Below are positions 20,541 through 32,175 of a DNA stretch of 64,000 nucleotides, piece after piece. The notes below the pieces were generated by a model. It ran no database searches, was not told the DNA's origin, and saw nothing but the letters and a program-made list of their open reading frames with translations. Each line of letters starts with the position of its first letter. The first letter of the stretch is position 1. The translations under genes were made by a program, and so were the position numbers. Source of the DNA: Metridium senile (Eukaryota; Cnidaria; Anthozoa; Actiniaria; Metridiidae); assembly GCA_949775045.1 (NCBI GenBank), contig OX459108.1, positions 14,221,711 to 14,285,710 on the forward strand. Direction: 5' to 3'.

Positions 20541-21364
20541 TTGCTAATTTGCCTGACAACGAGAGGTCGCGATCCTCTCCAAGGGGTGACAATCGATTTA
20601 ACGGTTGCTGACGATTTAACGGTTGCTGAAAGTTTCTCCATCAACCATGACCAAAGCGACATGCACGCAAGCGCTGACCGAATTTCTCAACACGTCAACA
20701 ACCATCGCATGAAACTCAATCCAACGAAATGCAATGAAATGCTCGTGTGCTTTCAAAAGGTACTATACCGAACATCCCAAAAATCACCATCGCGGATGAC
20801 CAACTTGAAAGAGTATCTACTTATAAACTCCTTGGTGTCCACGTAACAAGTAATCTGACATGGAACGATCATATCAACTACGTCACCAAGAAGGCAGCCA
20901 AACGCGTCTACTCCATAAGACTACTCAAACGAGCTGGTGTGGCCACTAACGAACTTGTCCTCATCTACATAACATCTATTAGATCAATAATTGAGTATGC
21001 AGCGCCAGCATGGTTCTTCCCAGCTGCTGGATACCAAATTAACCAGCTCGAAGCAATACAGAGACGTGTACTAAGAACAATCTTCCCAGACTCCAAATAT
21101 TCCGACGCTTTAATGATGGCCAATATACCAACTATTGAACATCGACTTCACACCATCACCATGTCATACTACACAAAAATGGAAAATAAGGAACACAAGC
21201 TCCACCATCTATTCCCACAGCGGTATAAAAACAACTATTCCACAAGATCGCAAGCCAGGGGAACAGTTCAAATTCCACAAACCCGCACCAAAAGAACAGC
21301 AAACTCCTTCATAATTAAAGCTAGCAGACAATATAACAACGAACTCATTGAAACCAGCAAATAA
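20541..21364 (+). pseudogene. 5'-truncated non-LTR retrotransposon (CR1/jockey-like) reverse transcriptase fragment
   Basis: Two overlapping frames (to about 20757, then from about 20750) encode the C-terminal part of a LINE ORF2. They cover the DD-containing RT segment, then NNHRMKLNPTKCNEM, YKLLGVHVTSNLTWNDHI, KAAKRVYSIRLLKRAGV and RSIIEYAAPAWF, typical of the RT thumb and post-RT region. Everything upstream of the RT active site is missing, and a frameshift interrupts the copy near 20757. An 18-base in-frame duplication (20594-20611 and 20612-20629) doubles DLTVA(D/E) at the catalytic motif. It is dead, and inserted antisense to the surrounding minus-strand gene if that gene extends this far. 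Confidence 0.85.
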
Positions 21365-21526
21365 TATCATTATACCAATTAACTTTTAATTTTTTTTAAA
21401 TTAACAATTAATTATATATATATTCATCTTCATTCCTTACAATATTTTATATACCTATACTATCATAGATCTCTATCATCGAAATTATTGTACATATTGT
21501 TATATTATATCTATTATATAGAGGAT
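21365..21526. other. AT-rich tail after the LINE fragment
   Basis: This is probably LINE 3' UTR and flank, with T-rich and TATATA stretches. A clear polyA tail or target duplication was not identified. Confidence 0.4.
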
Positions 21527-21661
21527 ATTACATGGGCGCGCGGAGATATGAATTTTATCTTCGAGTGTTGATAAGATATCCCACAAGTGAGCGCAGCGAA
21601 CGAGTGGGATGTCTTTTCAACACGAGAAGATAAAATTCATATCTCCAAGCGCACATGTAAT
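21527..21661. mobile_element. Long perfect-type hairpin, 58-base arms
   Basis: Arms 21527-21584 and 21604-21661 pair through GGAGATATGAATTTTATCTT and GATATCCCAC, leaving the 19-base loop AAGTGAGCGCAGCGAACGA. The pairing weakly continues outward into TATATAAT-rich flanks. A perfect 22-base palindrome, 21760-21781 (GATATCACACA and its complement), lies 100 bases downstream. No ORF is present. Confidence 0.9.
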
Positions 21662-21884
21662 GTTCTGTTTATTATATAACAGATTGAAGCAAATCAAAAA
21701 AATATTTTACTACCAAACAATGGTTTCGTTACAATACTGAAAGTTGATTGGTTGAGAGTGATATCACACATGTGTGATATCAATAATATCTTCATGACTA
21801 GGATAGGCTTTTTATCTAGTTGATATCACTCGGTATACCACTATATGTTATATAATAAAGTTCATTATATAATCGATAGATGTA

Positions 21885-22320
21885 GATAGTTCCACAGTTA
21901 TTAAATCAGTTTCTGTTCAAAAAAAAATTTCTTTATATGGAATTACTCGCAAAGTTTTTTTTATATAAACTTATAAATCAACAAATTCAATTCTTGTTTT
22001 TTTTTTACGAATTGCTGCTTTATTACTGCAGAGAGTTCCAGAGTTATTATGTCAGTTTCTATTTGAAAAAAAAAAAAACATTTCTCTTAATATGGAATTA
22101 ATCGCAAAGTTTTCTTTTTTTAAATTTATAAATCAACAAATTCAATTCTTGTTTTTTTTTACGAATTGCTGCTTTATTACTGCAGAGAGTTCCAGAGTTA
22201 TTATGTCAGATTCTATTTGAAAAAAAAAAATTATCTTAATATGGAATTAATCGCAAAGTTTTCTTTTTATAAACTTATAAATCAACAAATTAAATTCTAG
22301 TTTTTTCTACAAATTGCTAC
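21885..22320. repeat. ~150-bp tandem repeat, three copies
   Basis: Units start near 21885, 22032 and 22185 with GAGTTCCAGAGTTATTATGT. They run through an A-tract, AATATGGAATTAATCGCAAA, AAATCAACAAATTCAATTCT and ACGAATTGCTGCTTTATTAC. Non-coding. Confidence 0.9.
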
Positions 22321-22429
22321 ACTGTTACTGCACCTAATTCAAGAGCAAGAGTTAATGACCCGTTTTATGGCTTTATATTGGACCATCGGTCATTTTCATC
22401 ACAAATATAAGATATTCTATAAAGTACTA

Positions 22430-22570
22430 GAGTATTCTAGAATGACGGCCAATTTTAGACGTTCTAGAATATCTGATCAATTTATGATAAAATAAAATGC
22501 CATTTATAGTGACATTGAGAATAATATAGCTTTCTCTACATAACCCAATTTTACGTTCTAGAACAACTAA
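22430..22570. promoter_or_regulatory. Three TTCTAGAA dyads (heat-shock-element-like)
   Basis: TTCTAGAA occurs near 22434, 22461 and 22556. Each is a two-unit TTCnnGAA dyad, the building block of heat-shock elements. True HSEs usually have three contiguous units, and these are spaced apart. Nothing ties them to a gene. Confidence 0.2.
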
Positions 22571-22699
22571 TCAATCTGCAATATTACTAATGTAATAACT
22601 GAATTTCCAAATTAACTATGACATATTAATTATTATTCTGAATGGTACGTCATAAGAGTAAATCAATGTTCGTTATAAGCGTTGTTACATCCACATTTC

Positions 22700-23130
22700 A
22701 AAAAACTTGTTACGTTACATTTACTTAACACGTCATAGTGTACTTGAATTAAAGGAGCTTTCTAATTGGCTAGTGCCTTGTTGATACAAAATCGACCTCA
22801 TTTAATCTTTCTAACATAAGTTTTGTCAACATGATGTCATAGTATGGTTTAATAAAGAGGAGAGTTCTGATTGACTGCTGCTTTCTTGGCACAAAATCGG
22901 CGTTTCCGTTACGTCATAGTTCTGTTTGATAAATGAACCGCCGTGATTGGCTATCACGTTGTTGACATTTTCCGAGATGACATTGATATGACCTTGTTAA
23001 TTAAAAAGAGTTGTTGTTGATTATATAACACGGCGTTGTTTTGGTACTATTTTTAGAAGTCAGCTGACAAACATGCGGTCATGTGACCAGGAAATCACGT
23101 GACGTTATACCGGTAGCACGTCACAGGTCT
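22700..23130. promoter_or_regulatory. Promoter-like cluster: repeated CRE/CCAAT units and an E-box
   Basis: Three imperfect units each join an ACGTCATAGT-type half-CRE to an ATTGGCTA/ATTGACTG inverted CCAAT box (about 22760, 22870, 22948). Then come the palindrome GGTCATGTGACC (about 23080) and TCACGTGA (about 23096). CCAAT boxes read forward on the minus strand. This could be the promoter of the minus-strand gene ending at 17284, but no first exon was found. Confidence 0.35.
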
Positions 23131-23139
23131 TAAATGTAT

Positions 23140-24230
23140 TCTTGTCATCCCCAAGATGACTCAAATAATCATCATATATGCACATATAAGGAATAAACTC
23201 ATTAGAAAGGAATGCATGGAATGTAGTTTTAAGGTGGTGTATACTCGACGCATTCTTTGTTGTCATGAACCGCTGGGCACAAGGAATGCATGCGGGAAAT
23301 CAAAATGGCGTTGACAAAAGACCAAACAAACTGTTATTTTTTTAAATAAAGTGTATTTCTAGTGTTCTTTTCTTTCTTTATGCTTGGTGGTTTTATTCTC
23401 ATTGTTCGTAACTACAACTGTTTTAAGCGTGTAAGTCTCGAAACAGACGACTGTCACAACAAGCTAAGGCTGTTCATCGCGGTTTCCACAGGACAACCAC
23501 AGCGTCACTAGTTTTAGTTTCAAACTCTTCACTTTGTCTGTGTTTATGATATCGATCTGGTTTGTGGTTTTTTTTACTACGTCTTTTGCTCAAGTCCCGG
23601 AACACATCCTCAAGACAACCTTTCAGCATGTTTTGGTTTCAAACTGTTTAATCATTGTTTTCTTTATTTTTGGTATGATTTTGTATTCGTTATACTTCCC
23701 TCTCACTTCTCCAGTGTATCGAAATAAACCAAGGAGATAAACAGGATCTTTAATTTGTTTAACGTTCCTTTTCAGCAATGTGTTTTGCTTTCCAACTGTT
23801 CATCTTTCGTTCAGACGGTTATTTTAGTATTATACTCTAACCACACCTCAAGTTTAAGAGTTATCGATGATATGGCTAACTATAGATTTGGATGAGGTCC
23901 ATAATTGTCGTATTGAATGCTTTTGCGTCATCCTAAGCGCGCCATGATGTCTGATTTCGCTCTGTGACATAACTGTAAGCATGGGCAACTAACTTGTTCA
24001 TGCTATGTGAGCTGATCTGGTGGTCAGTAGACAAAGCGCTAAAGCAAAGAAATAGCACAGATATTGGTACTGAATGAACATAGAGTTTGTGCGCAATAAC
24101 GCGCTATTTCTACTTTAACAACTAAACTAACTATTAACTACTTACTGTATAGCAACATAGTGTACAGTTAATGCTGTAATAACAGCCTGATGAAGCGCAC
24201 AGGCTATTTCATTAAGATCACCTAACTGTA
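23140..24230. other. No gene recognised
   Basis: This is moderately AT-rich unique DNA. A short hydrophobic frame at 23534-23740 has no recognised similarity, and an ATGGCG at about 23304 opens only 14 codons. I see no supported feature. Confidence 0.5.
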
Positions 24231-24234
24231 TAGC

Positions 24235-24510
24235 ATCAAAAGGTAATAGAATGAAATCTGTAACACCGTAAAAAATAGAAATAGCAACTAGCGAATAAAC
24301 TAGTATATAGGCTGCGTCGGTGTTTGGTATAAACGATAGGTAATAGAATGAAATTTGTAACACCGTAAAAAATAGAAATAGCAACTAGCGAATAAACTAG
24401 TATATAGGCTGCATCGGTGTTTGATATAAACGATAGGTAATAGAATGAAATTTGTAACACCGTAAAAAATATTGACTTAACTTGACTGACGTTTCGAGCT
24501 TTAGCCTTTC
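24235..24510 (+). repeat. Dispersed repeat family A, copy 3, with 97-bp internal tandem
   Basis: AATGAAATYTGTAACACCGT occurs at 24250, 24347 and 24444, an exact 97-base spacing. Each is joined to the AACTAGCGAATAAACTAG and GGCTGCRTCGGTGTTTG blocks. The last unit ends in the longer GACGTTTCGAGCTTTAGCC tail. It has expanded in tandem only here. Confidence 0.9.
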
Positions 24511-24689
24511 GCATAGTAACAGTTAATGCTGTAATAACAGTCTGATATAAATTAAGCATTACTTTTGTCAAGTACTGAACACTGTCATGGATGTAAACTG
24601 CATGGCAACAACAATCGCTGTTATAATAGTCTAATGAGTCATTCACGATTCTCATCAGTGCCAACATATGGCAGCATTAAAAGCTGCAC

Positions 24690-25345
24690 ATAGCAGCAGT
24701 CCAATTAATAAGTCCTTTATTATTCTCACTAAAATTGTCATAATTGTAAACTGCGTGGCAGCAATATGTACCGTGATAGCTGAGTGTTCACATTTTGTGC
24801 CATCATTAACAGCAGTAGAATAAGTCCTTTTCTATTTTTACTCAGTGCCATTGTGTAAAATTGTCGTAATTGTAAACTGCGTGGCAGCAATATGCACCGT
24901 GATAGCTGAGTGTTCACATTTTGTGCCATCATATGACAGCATTAACAGCAGTAGAATAAGTCCTTTCTATTTTCACTCAGGACCCACTCAGTGCCATTGT
25001 GTAAAATTGTCATAATTGTAAACTGCGTGGTAGCAATATGCACCGTGATAGCTGAGTGTTCACATTTTGTGCCATTATCAGTATGACAGCATTAACAGCA
25101 GTAGAATAAGTCCTTTTCTATTTTCACTCAGTGCCATTGTGTAAAATTGTCGTAATTGTAAAATGCGTGGCAGCAATATGCACCGTGATAGCTGAGTGTT
25201 CACATTTTGTGCCATCATATGACAGCATTAACAGCAGTAGAATAAGTCCTTTTCTATTTTCACTCAGTGCCATTGTGTAAAATTGTCGTAATTGTAAAAT
25301 GCGTGGCAGCAATATGCACTATGATAGCTGAGTGTTTTAAACAGC
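24690..25345. repeat. ~126-146-bp satellite, five copies
   Basis: CCGTGATAGCTGAGTGTTCA recurs at about 24771, 24897, 25043 and 25183, with a fifth mutated copy at about 25320. Units contain GACAGCATTAACAGCAGTAG and AATTGTAAACTGCGTGGCAG. The minus-strand frames it keeps open are repeat artefacts. Confidence 0.9.
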
Positions 25346-28300
25346 CTTTGAACAAGTTTCTAGCCAGGCCCTCGTGTGTTGTTGTCATGATCGACTACAG
25401 CGTGTACCATCGTTCATCAACAACTTGAACGATTTCTATTTGTTTCTGTCACAGTCAAGCAGCCAACATTCGCACTGAACTTAACATCAATTGCAGCATT
25501 GAGTATATTAGATTTTGATTCCACGTGATTGATTTTGTCATTCCAGAATCAATGATCAAAAAATATCATTTGTGGACCTTTATGAGAAATGACTCATTCC
25601 AAAAAAAAAAAAACACTAAAAACAGCACATCATTTTCAGCTCTATTCCTTTTATTGATAATTTATACAGACTGTTACAGTACATAAATTATACTTTTTCT
25701 TAATCTGTTCTAAACATGCATGTCGATCATTATGATCAGAAAGTTTGGTTTTTAGTAACATAGGTATATTATTCATCATGGCATGGACTGATACTCATCC
25801 TTACATACCCCTTTATAGAACATTCACATTCTATGTTCTTAATAAATATATAGTTATATATTATATTAAGAAAAAAATCTTTCATTAGCCTTTTCCCAAT
25901 ATTTTAAAATAAATACTTGTCATCTACGTATAATACACTAACTTATTGTAAAATTTACGGTACTTGTTTTAAATTTTTATACACTCATATTCTATGCTCA
26001 TTTGCCTCAATGACATTGATATGCTATTAGGAAAATGGACTTTCCCAAAGATTTTGAAATAAATACTTGTCATCTACGTTTATACTAAGTTATAATAAAA
26101 TTAAGTATAATTGTTTTGTTGTACACTCAAGACCACGTTCACTGCATTGCCATGCACTTCTTTGGCCATTTATATAGACTCTGCTGTACATAAAATACTT
26201 ATGTTACTCTTGAGCTCTTGCTCAAGCACTGAGGTTTAACACACAGCAGGCAACATAAAAAAACTTCTTTTTGCAGCTTGATTGATCGATGAATGTACAA
26301 TTTTAAAGTTTATGGAACTGCAAACTATAGTAATACTAATGGCTTTATTGATGTTGGTCATGAAGGTCCTTATTAATTATTTAGTTTATGTTTTTTCCCT
26401 GGGAACTACTTCAATCATTTTTGATTTTCAGCTTATATACATATCTTCTCGTGCTTGATATTTATGTTATTTTACTTGACGTACACTACTGAATAGTTTG
26501 TGAGCCATTGTGAGCAGAGTTGTAAACTAAAATATTTTAAAATATGGTGGTAGTGAGTAAGAATTTGAGCCTCCCCAATTGGTAGAACAAGAACTTTAAA
26601 CTATATATGATGAACTCTTACACTAATTAACTGATTAAGTTGATGAAGTCGTTGTAGCCTGAGGGACAGGCCTTCCAGTGTGTTCTAAAGTTTGTGTATA
26701 TATTAATACTGCATGTTGACTATTTTGAAGTATACATAAATACAGTAAATATGCATGCATGTACGTAAACTTTTATTTGGTCTTTTACTATCTCAGCCAT
26801 GTTGGTCTGAATTTGTCTAGCAGTTGATAAAAGCTATATCACAAAATATAGATAACATAGATAACACCTTACATAACTGAAATAAATGATTTATAGTAAA
26901 GATAATTTGATTATAAATCAGTGGTAAAATTCTTTGGTACATCATAACAAAATAGTGGTAAAACTCTTTGGTATACCATAATTATTAAATAACTGTGTTA
27001 AATAACGATAATGTAGGATAATAGACCTCTAATTGCACATCTGATAAGACCTTCTATGTTAGGTTGTGATACCAACAGTTATAGAAATAGAAAACTTATA
27101 GAAAGTTATAAACATGTACAGTTATTGACAACAGCAACTTTATTTTATTGTACTACAGCTCTTAGATTACAGATTTTGATTGTACGAAAACGAATACACA
27201 TGTACAAGTTTCTATTATAATCATCATGTCTTTTCCATCTATATGATACTTCGAAAATCAGTTGAAGCTAAGTTGCTTTTAACGTATGTTTTTGGGAAGG
27301 AAAAAATATGTATATTTTAGATCTGATGAGAAAATATTTTCTCTTGATTCATGAGAAGTATATTACAACAGTTACAAACACTGTGTAGTTTTGTTAACAC
27401 TAATTGTAGCATTATTTTGTTACATGTAAATACACAGCCGATGTTATTGAACAAAGACATCAAATAAAACAAAATAAAAAGACGAATTCTGTTATGCATG
27501 TGTACTAAATAAACATCTTTTTATCTTGGAGACAAATTCTTAATAAACTAATTAACAAACTATGAAGTATTCTAATTATTAACTAAAGAGAAATTCAATT
27601 AAAAAAAAACACTGAAACCTATGTTCAACTAAAGTATACATCCTACTGCGTTTTTAGGATAGTGACAAAGGCATCTGTGTTGTTTAAATAAATGGCCGCG
27701 TTTCAAGGTTAAACTTGACTTTCTTCTTTTTGACGCCTATGTTAAACGTTCAGTCTACTTACGCTTTCAGTTTAACATTGTAGTAAAGAAACATCCCATA
27801 TAATTCCTATCAAAAGTTCGTTCGTTTGGCATCAACGCATTCAATTGGTGAATGGTCTGTTAGCTTTACATACTGCCAAGGTTTCAATGTGCTCTCTACA
27901 ATATCAGTTTCTTTGATTCCATTATACGTGCTCAATCCCGACTTCGAAAACATTGCATATCCGTTAGACAGACTTCAGTCAGACACTGAATAACAGTTAG
28001 ATCATTTTCATTGTCGTTCAGTTATACCTCTTGAACGCTCAACGCCCACGACTCAGAATTTATGCTTAAAAAGTAGCACTGTTTGTCCTTTTGGTTGACA
28101 TTGTGACTAATTCAAAACGTAAATTATGTATTCTACGACTTCTAGAGATTCTAAAACAATGTTTGTCGAGTTAAAACCCTTTTTGAGTGAACGTGCTACC
28201 ACGCTTTCCGTTATGGCGGATTTCGTCATATCCCGTTCTTTACCGATCCATAAACATGCCGGCGTCTGTTGAACTTGACAGAGATATTTTTCAAGTTATC

Positions 28301-29345
28301 TTTGTTGAATTGAACTGCCGACAAAAACGATAGAAAGTGTCACTTTCATTCATGAAATTATCCAAAAGGCCTTCAGTGCCGAAATAATAGTACCAAATTC
28401 ACTTTTGACAAGAAAGCAGCATAAATAAGATGATTATGCTTTCTCGTGAATTAAACCACACATAAAAACGACAAAAATCATAACTTTAATTCATAAAAAC
28501 GTACAGAATTGTCTTAATTAAATATTATTTGACAAGATCCACTTTCAGTGTAAAGCAGCATGACGAAGAAGCTGACGCCATCTTGACTCTTCTTGCATGA
28601 CTCGCTTGGTAAATTTTGAGGCTGAAAAACTTAACTTTGAATTAATAGCTGATGCTTGTAAAAGCCTGAATTATATGCATAAAACTTGTTTTTTGATCAT
28701 GAGTTTTTTTAAAAACAACCGAGCATCAGTTCGTCAAGGAAACTGGCGCCAAATGCAGCGCCTCTCGGGCACTTTGCCGAAGTTGTACAGTTGTACAGGA
28801 AATAGCGGTTCCTGATGCTAAATCTTTTGTAAACCCGGCTTAACACACTGTTAATCACACTGTTAATCACACTGTGATTTTAACTGATCTGTACTAGATT
28901 TAATAGAACTATAATGCCGACTTATTGTCGGTGGAAAACTTTGGGTCAAACTGGAGATTTTCTACTACAAAAACAACCTGTGAGATTTTGATATATCCGC
29001 CCCCTTTCGGAAGTACATTGGAAGATTCAAAACAAATTTGATAGTTATGCTTAGAGACATTGATTGGACCCGTTAAATGATGAAATTAAATATTGTTTTG
29101 CTTTACAATAATTGTTTTTGGAAAAATGCTTGAAGACAAACAAAAGTTAACGTAAAATAACATTCGTATGGACTTGAAGGTAAAAAAATGCCAGACAATA
29201 TTGTTTTGGGGACTAGTACTGCATGTTCAAACTAAATATATCAAAATTGTGTGGTAACATCGACGGTTGAAAGATGCTGTTGATAACTGAAAAATTGAGC
29301 AAAACTTAAGAACAGAAAAGCTTGTAAAAGAGAGTAAGGAAATGG
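25346..29345. other. No gene recognised; long AT-rich intergenic stretch
   Basis: Searched on both strands. A slightly more CpG-containing portion (about 27650-28820) holds an ATGGCGG on + (about 28216) and an AAGATGGCG on - (about 28580). Each opens only about 20 codons with no clear donor. No exon, RNA gene or strong repeat is supported. Confidence 0.5.
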
Positions 29346-29640
29346 ATTGAAAATAAATGAAAAAGAAGAGAGAAGAGAAGAAGAGAGATTTGAAGAGAAG
29401 AGAAGAGATGTGAGGAGAAGAGAAGAGAAGAGAAGAGAAGAGAAGAGAAGAGAAGAGAAGAGAAGAGAAGAGAAGAGAAGAGAAGAGAAGAGAAGAGAAG
29501 AGAAGAGAAGAGAAGAGAAGAGAAGAGAAGAGAAGAGAAGAGAAGAGAAGAGAAGAGAGATTTGAAGAGGAGAGGAGAAGAGAAGAAGACAGATGTGAAG
29601 AGAAGAGGAGAAGAGAAGAGGCTGAAAAGAAGAGAAATGA
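29346..29640. repeat. (AGAAG)n pentanucleotide microsatellite
   Basis: A nearly pure AGAAG run extends from about 29396 to 29557, with imperfect AGAAGAGG edges on both sides. It keeps frames open in most phases (Ser/Leu/Phe-rich on -, Glu/Arg/Lys-rich on +). None is a gene. Confidence 0.97.
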
Positions 29641-30403
29641 AGCCGACAATTGGAAGAAAGAGGGGCCAAATGATAACATTTAGATCCGAAAGAATATGTT
29701 CTAAATATATCACCACCAACAACAAAAAATTCTGAACAAAAGCTTTGAGAGAGTTATCCGTATTATCAATAACCGCATTCAAAAGTGAAAATGACACTCG
29801 AAAACAGACCACAGTAGCAAACCACAACATTTCCTAGTTCATCTATCTACACTATTGTCCCCCAAGACTACAATAAAACCTTCATAGACAATGTATTTGA
29901 ATTTATCCGTTATAAAACAATTACTAGACAGTGCTTATCTAATTCATAATTATCATCACGACGCCGGGTTTCCTGGGTAACTGCTTAAGACGACTTGTCA
30001 TAATGGCAAGTCTTCTCTTGGAATCTCTTGGTAAAACCACAAAGATCCCATTCCGACTAACTTGTGCTTGTATCAACTACATAACCACACATTTGCTGCT
30101 GCTTAATTTGGTTTCCGGGTTATTGTCAGTAGACATCAACAACGAAATACCTCTGTGAAAAACAAGTTAGTTTCACTACTGCAATTTTTTTTGTATTTAT
30201 GATATTATTTATATTTATTCATCCTGCAAATTATACCACACGTGAAAGGACAAAAGCATCACTTTATTTATTATTTATTATTAATTTTGAGCTGTTTATC
30301 TATTTAGTTTTGTATGATGAATGTATTGAGGCCCACAAGTTTGTTAGACGTCTTTAATGACTATTTAGTGTCACACTCGTGAAATAAAGAGTTTACTTAT
30401 ATA

Positions 30404-30484
<81 letters not shown>

Positions 30485-31080
30485 ATCATGATTCAAGTTT
30501 CAATCAAAAGTATCACTTGTCTCTCTGAAACCATTGGGAGACAAAAACAACCCGGAGCATTTCAGGCTCCCGGATATCTATCACAGTCACCGCCTCTGAA
30601 ACAGTAATAATAACACTTTTGTTTAATTGCCGTTAGAGGTTTTTTTATTTGTTAGCGTCCGGAAAATTATGATGGAAGATTAAGAAATTATTGATATGTT
30701 TTAATTCACTATTTTCTTTGAAACAATCAGAGTTGTTTGTAATTTTAAGACGACTCCGGTACTACCCAACACTCTCCCGTCACACCCACATCCACATCCA
30801 CATCCACCCACCCCTCCCCCTCCTCTTTTCTTTTGATAAGATCTAAAGTGTTCACCCTTTCCTGTTCATTTGAATACATGCACCCTCCCCACTAATCTAA
30901 ACAATCCACACACACACCCTCCGCCCTCCGTTCCTCCATTCTATCCTAGACTCATACCATTTTCTTTATTTTGATCAAATTACTATTTTGCGGACAAAAA
31001 TGTGTAAAATGAAAGTTCAACTCGACATTTAAAAAAGTACAACCAAGTTCTCCTGTACTTTAAGACTTTCACCTTTTCTT
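29641..31080. repeat. AT-rich DNA with a (TTAC)n microsatellite
   Basis: A run of about 20 TTAC units lies at about 30403-30483. A C-rich patch of CCACATCCACATCCACCCAC lies near 30787. Nothing else is recognised between 29641 and 31080. Confidence 0.85.
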
Positions 31081-31084
31081 TTAT

Positions 31085-31262
31085 GGGGAAATTCAGAATA
31101 GGAAAATATGTCAAACAACTGTAATATAATTCCCCTATATAGGAGAAATAGATGTATGTTAAAGTATGTATGTTATTTTATGAAGGGAAATTCAGAATAG
31201 GAAAATATGTCAAACAACTATAATATCATTCCCCTATATAGGAGAAATAGATGTATGTTAAA
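31085..31262. repeat. ~100-bp direct duplication
   Basis: GGGAAATTCAGAATAGGAAA through AGATGTATGTTAAAG occurs at 31085-31164 and 31186-31263 with very few differences. It includes a short CCCCTATATAGG palindrome. Confidence 0.9.
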
Positions 31263-31784
31263 GCATAACAACAGTATCATTGATGTGATGGTTAACTGTA
31301 AAACAGTTCCTATTTTTACGCGAACACTCTAACAAAGCGACGAACTGAATTGAAACTATTGCAATTTAAGAAGCATGCATGCAATTTGTTACTATCACAA
31401 TCAACTGTCACAGTACAAACCTTATTAACTCTTTACTTGACTATTGAACCCTATTTTATAGACCATAAACTTAGACTTATTAATATAATTTTTTTTAATT
31501 TATAGGGGAAGTTTATCAATTGGGAAAAAAGTCCTGTAGCTTCTACCTGTCACAAAATTAGTATTAGAAATTTTATCATTAACTGCTTCTCGTTTTATTT
31601 TATTTTAACTACATTATATATATTGTGACAAATAAATAGATAAAATAAAAAATAAATAGATAAAAACACTAGCATAGTCCTTGATGAACAACTCATCTTC
31701 TCTAATTATTAAATAAAAACTTGTTTTTCATGCATGGGTTTGGCCGGTAGTCTTAATCGGTTTATAACCTGTTAACGTGACCCA
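31263..31784. other. No gene recognised
   Basis: AT-rich, with an AATAAATAGATAAAA run near 31630. No feature is supported. Confidence 0.5.
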
Positions 31785-32175
31785 TTGAAGTCAACAACAT
31801 ACTGATATACATCGTTAACATATAGACTTCAACAATGTAGAAAATAATCCAAGATTTAATGCATGTTATTCAAACATTCTCATATATGCATATATCGTCA
31901 ATAACGTAGAAAATAATCTACTTTAACAGCGTAGAAAAGATTATGCATGTTATTCAAGGGTGTGGTCGATCTTATAACAGCCTGTATTCTGTCAAAACCA
32001 TTGAAGTCAATAACATACCCCTATATGCATATATAATCAATAAGGTAGAAAATAATCAACTTCAACAAAGTAGAAAATAATCCAAGATTTAATGCATGTT
32101 ATTCAAGGGTGTGGTCGATCTAATATAAGTTTGTATTCTGTCAACGCCATTGAAGTCAATAACATACGGATACAC
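31785..32175. repeat. Degenerate tandem repeat of ~140-190 bp
   Basis: CCATTGAAGTCAATAACATA recurs near 31784, 32000 and 32148. Repeated GTAGAAAATAATC, TTAATGCATGTTATTCAA and GGTGTGGTCGATCT blocks lie between. Three partial units are visible. Confidence 0.85.

Noticed and set aside
23534..23740. 68-codon frame with a signal-like hydrophobic start
   Set aside because: No recognised similarity, no splice or promoter context, and AT-rich DNA gives such frames by chance.
24142..25312. Several short minus frames with similar sequence to each other
   Set aside because: They are repeated because they are read from the 97-base and ~137-base tandem arrays.
28210..28590. ATGGCGG and AAGATGGCG start-like sites on opposite strands
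   Set aside because: Each opens only about 20 codons with no convincing splice donor. Insufficient for a gene call.
29227..29830. Overlapping Ser/Leu/Phe-rich minus frames and a Glu/Arg/Lys-rich plus frame
   Set aside because: These are artefacts of the AGAAG pentanucleotide run, which keeps most frames open.
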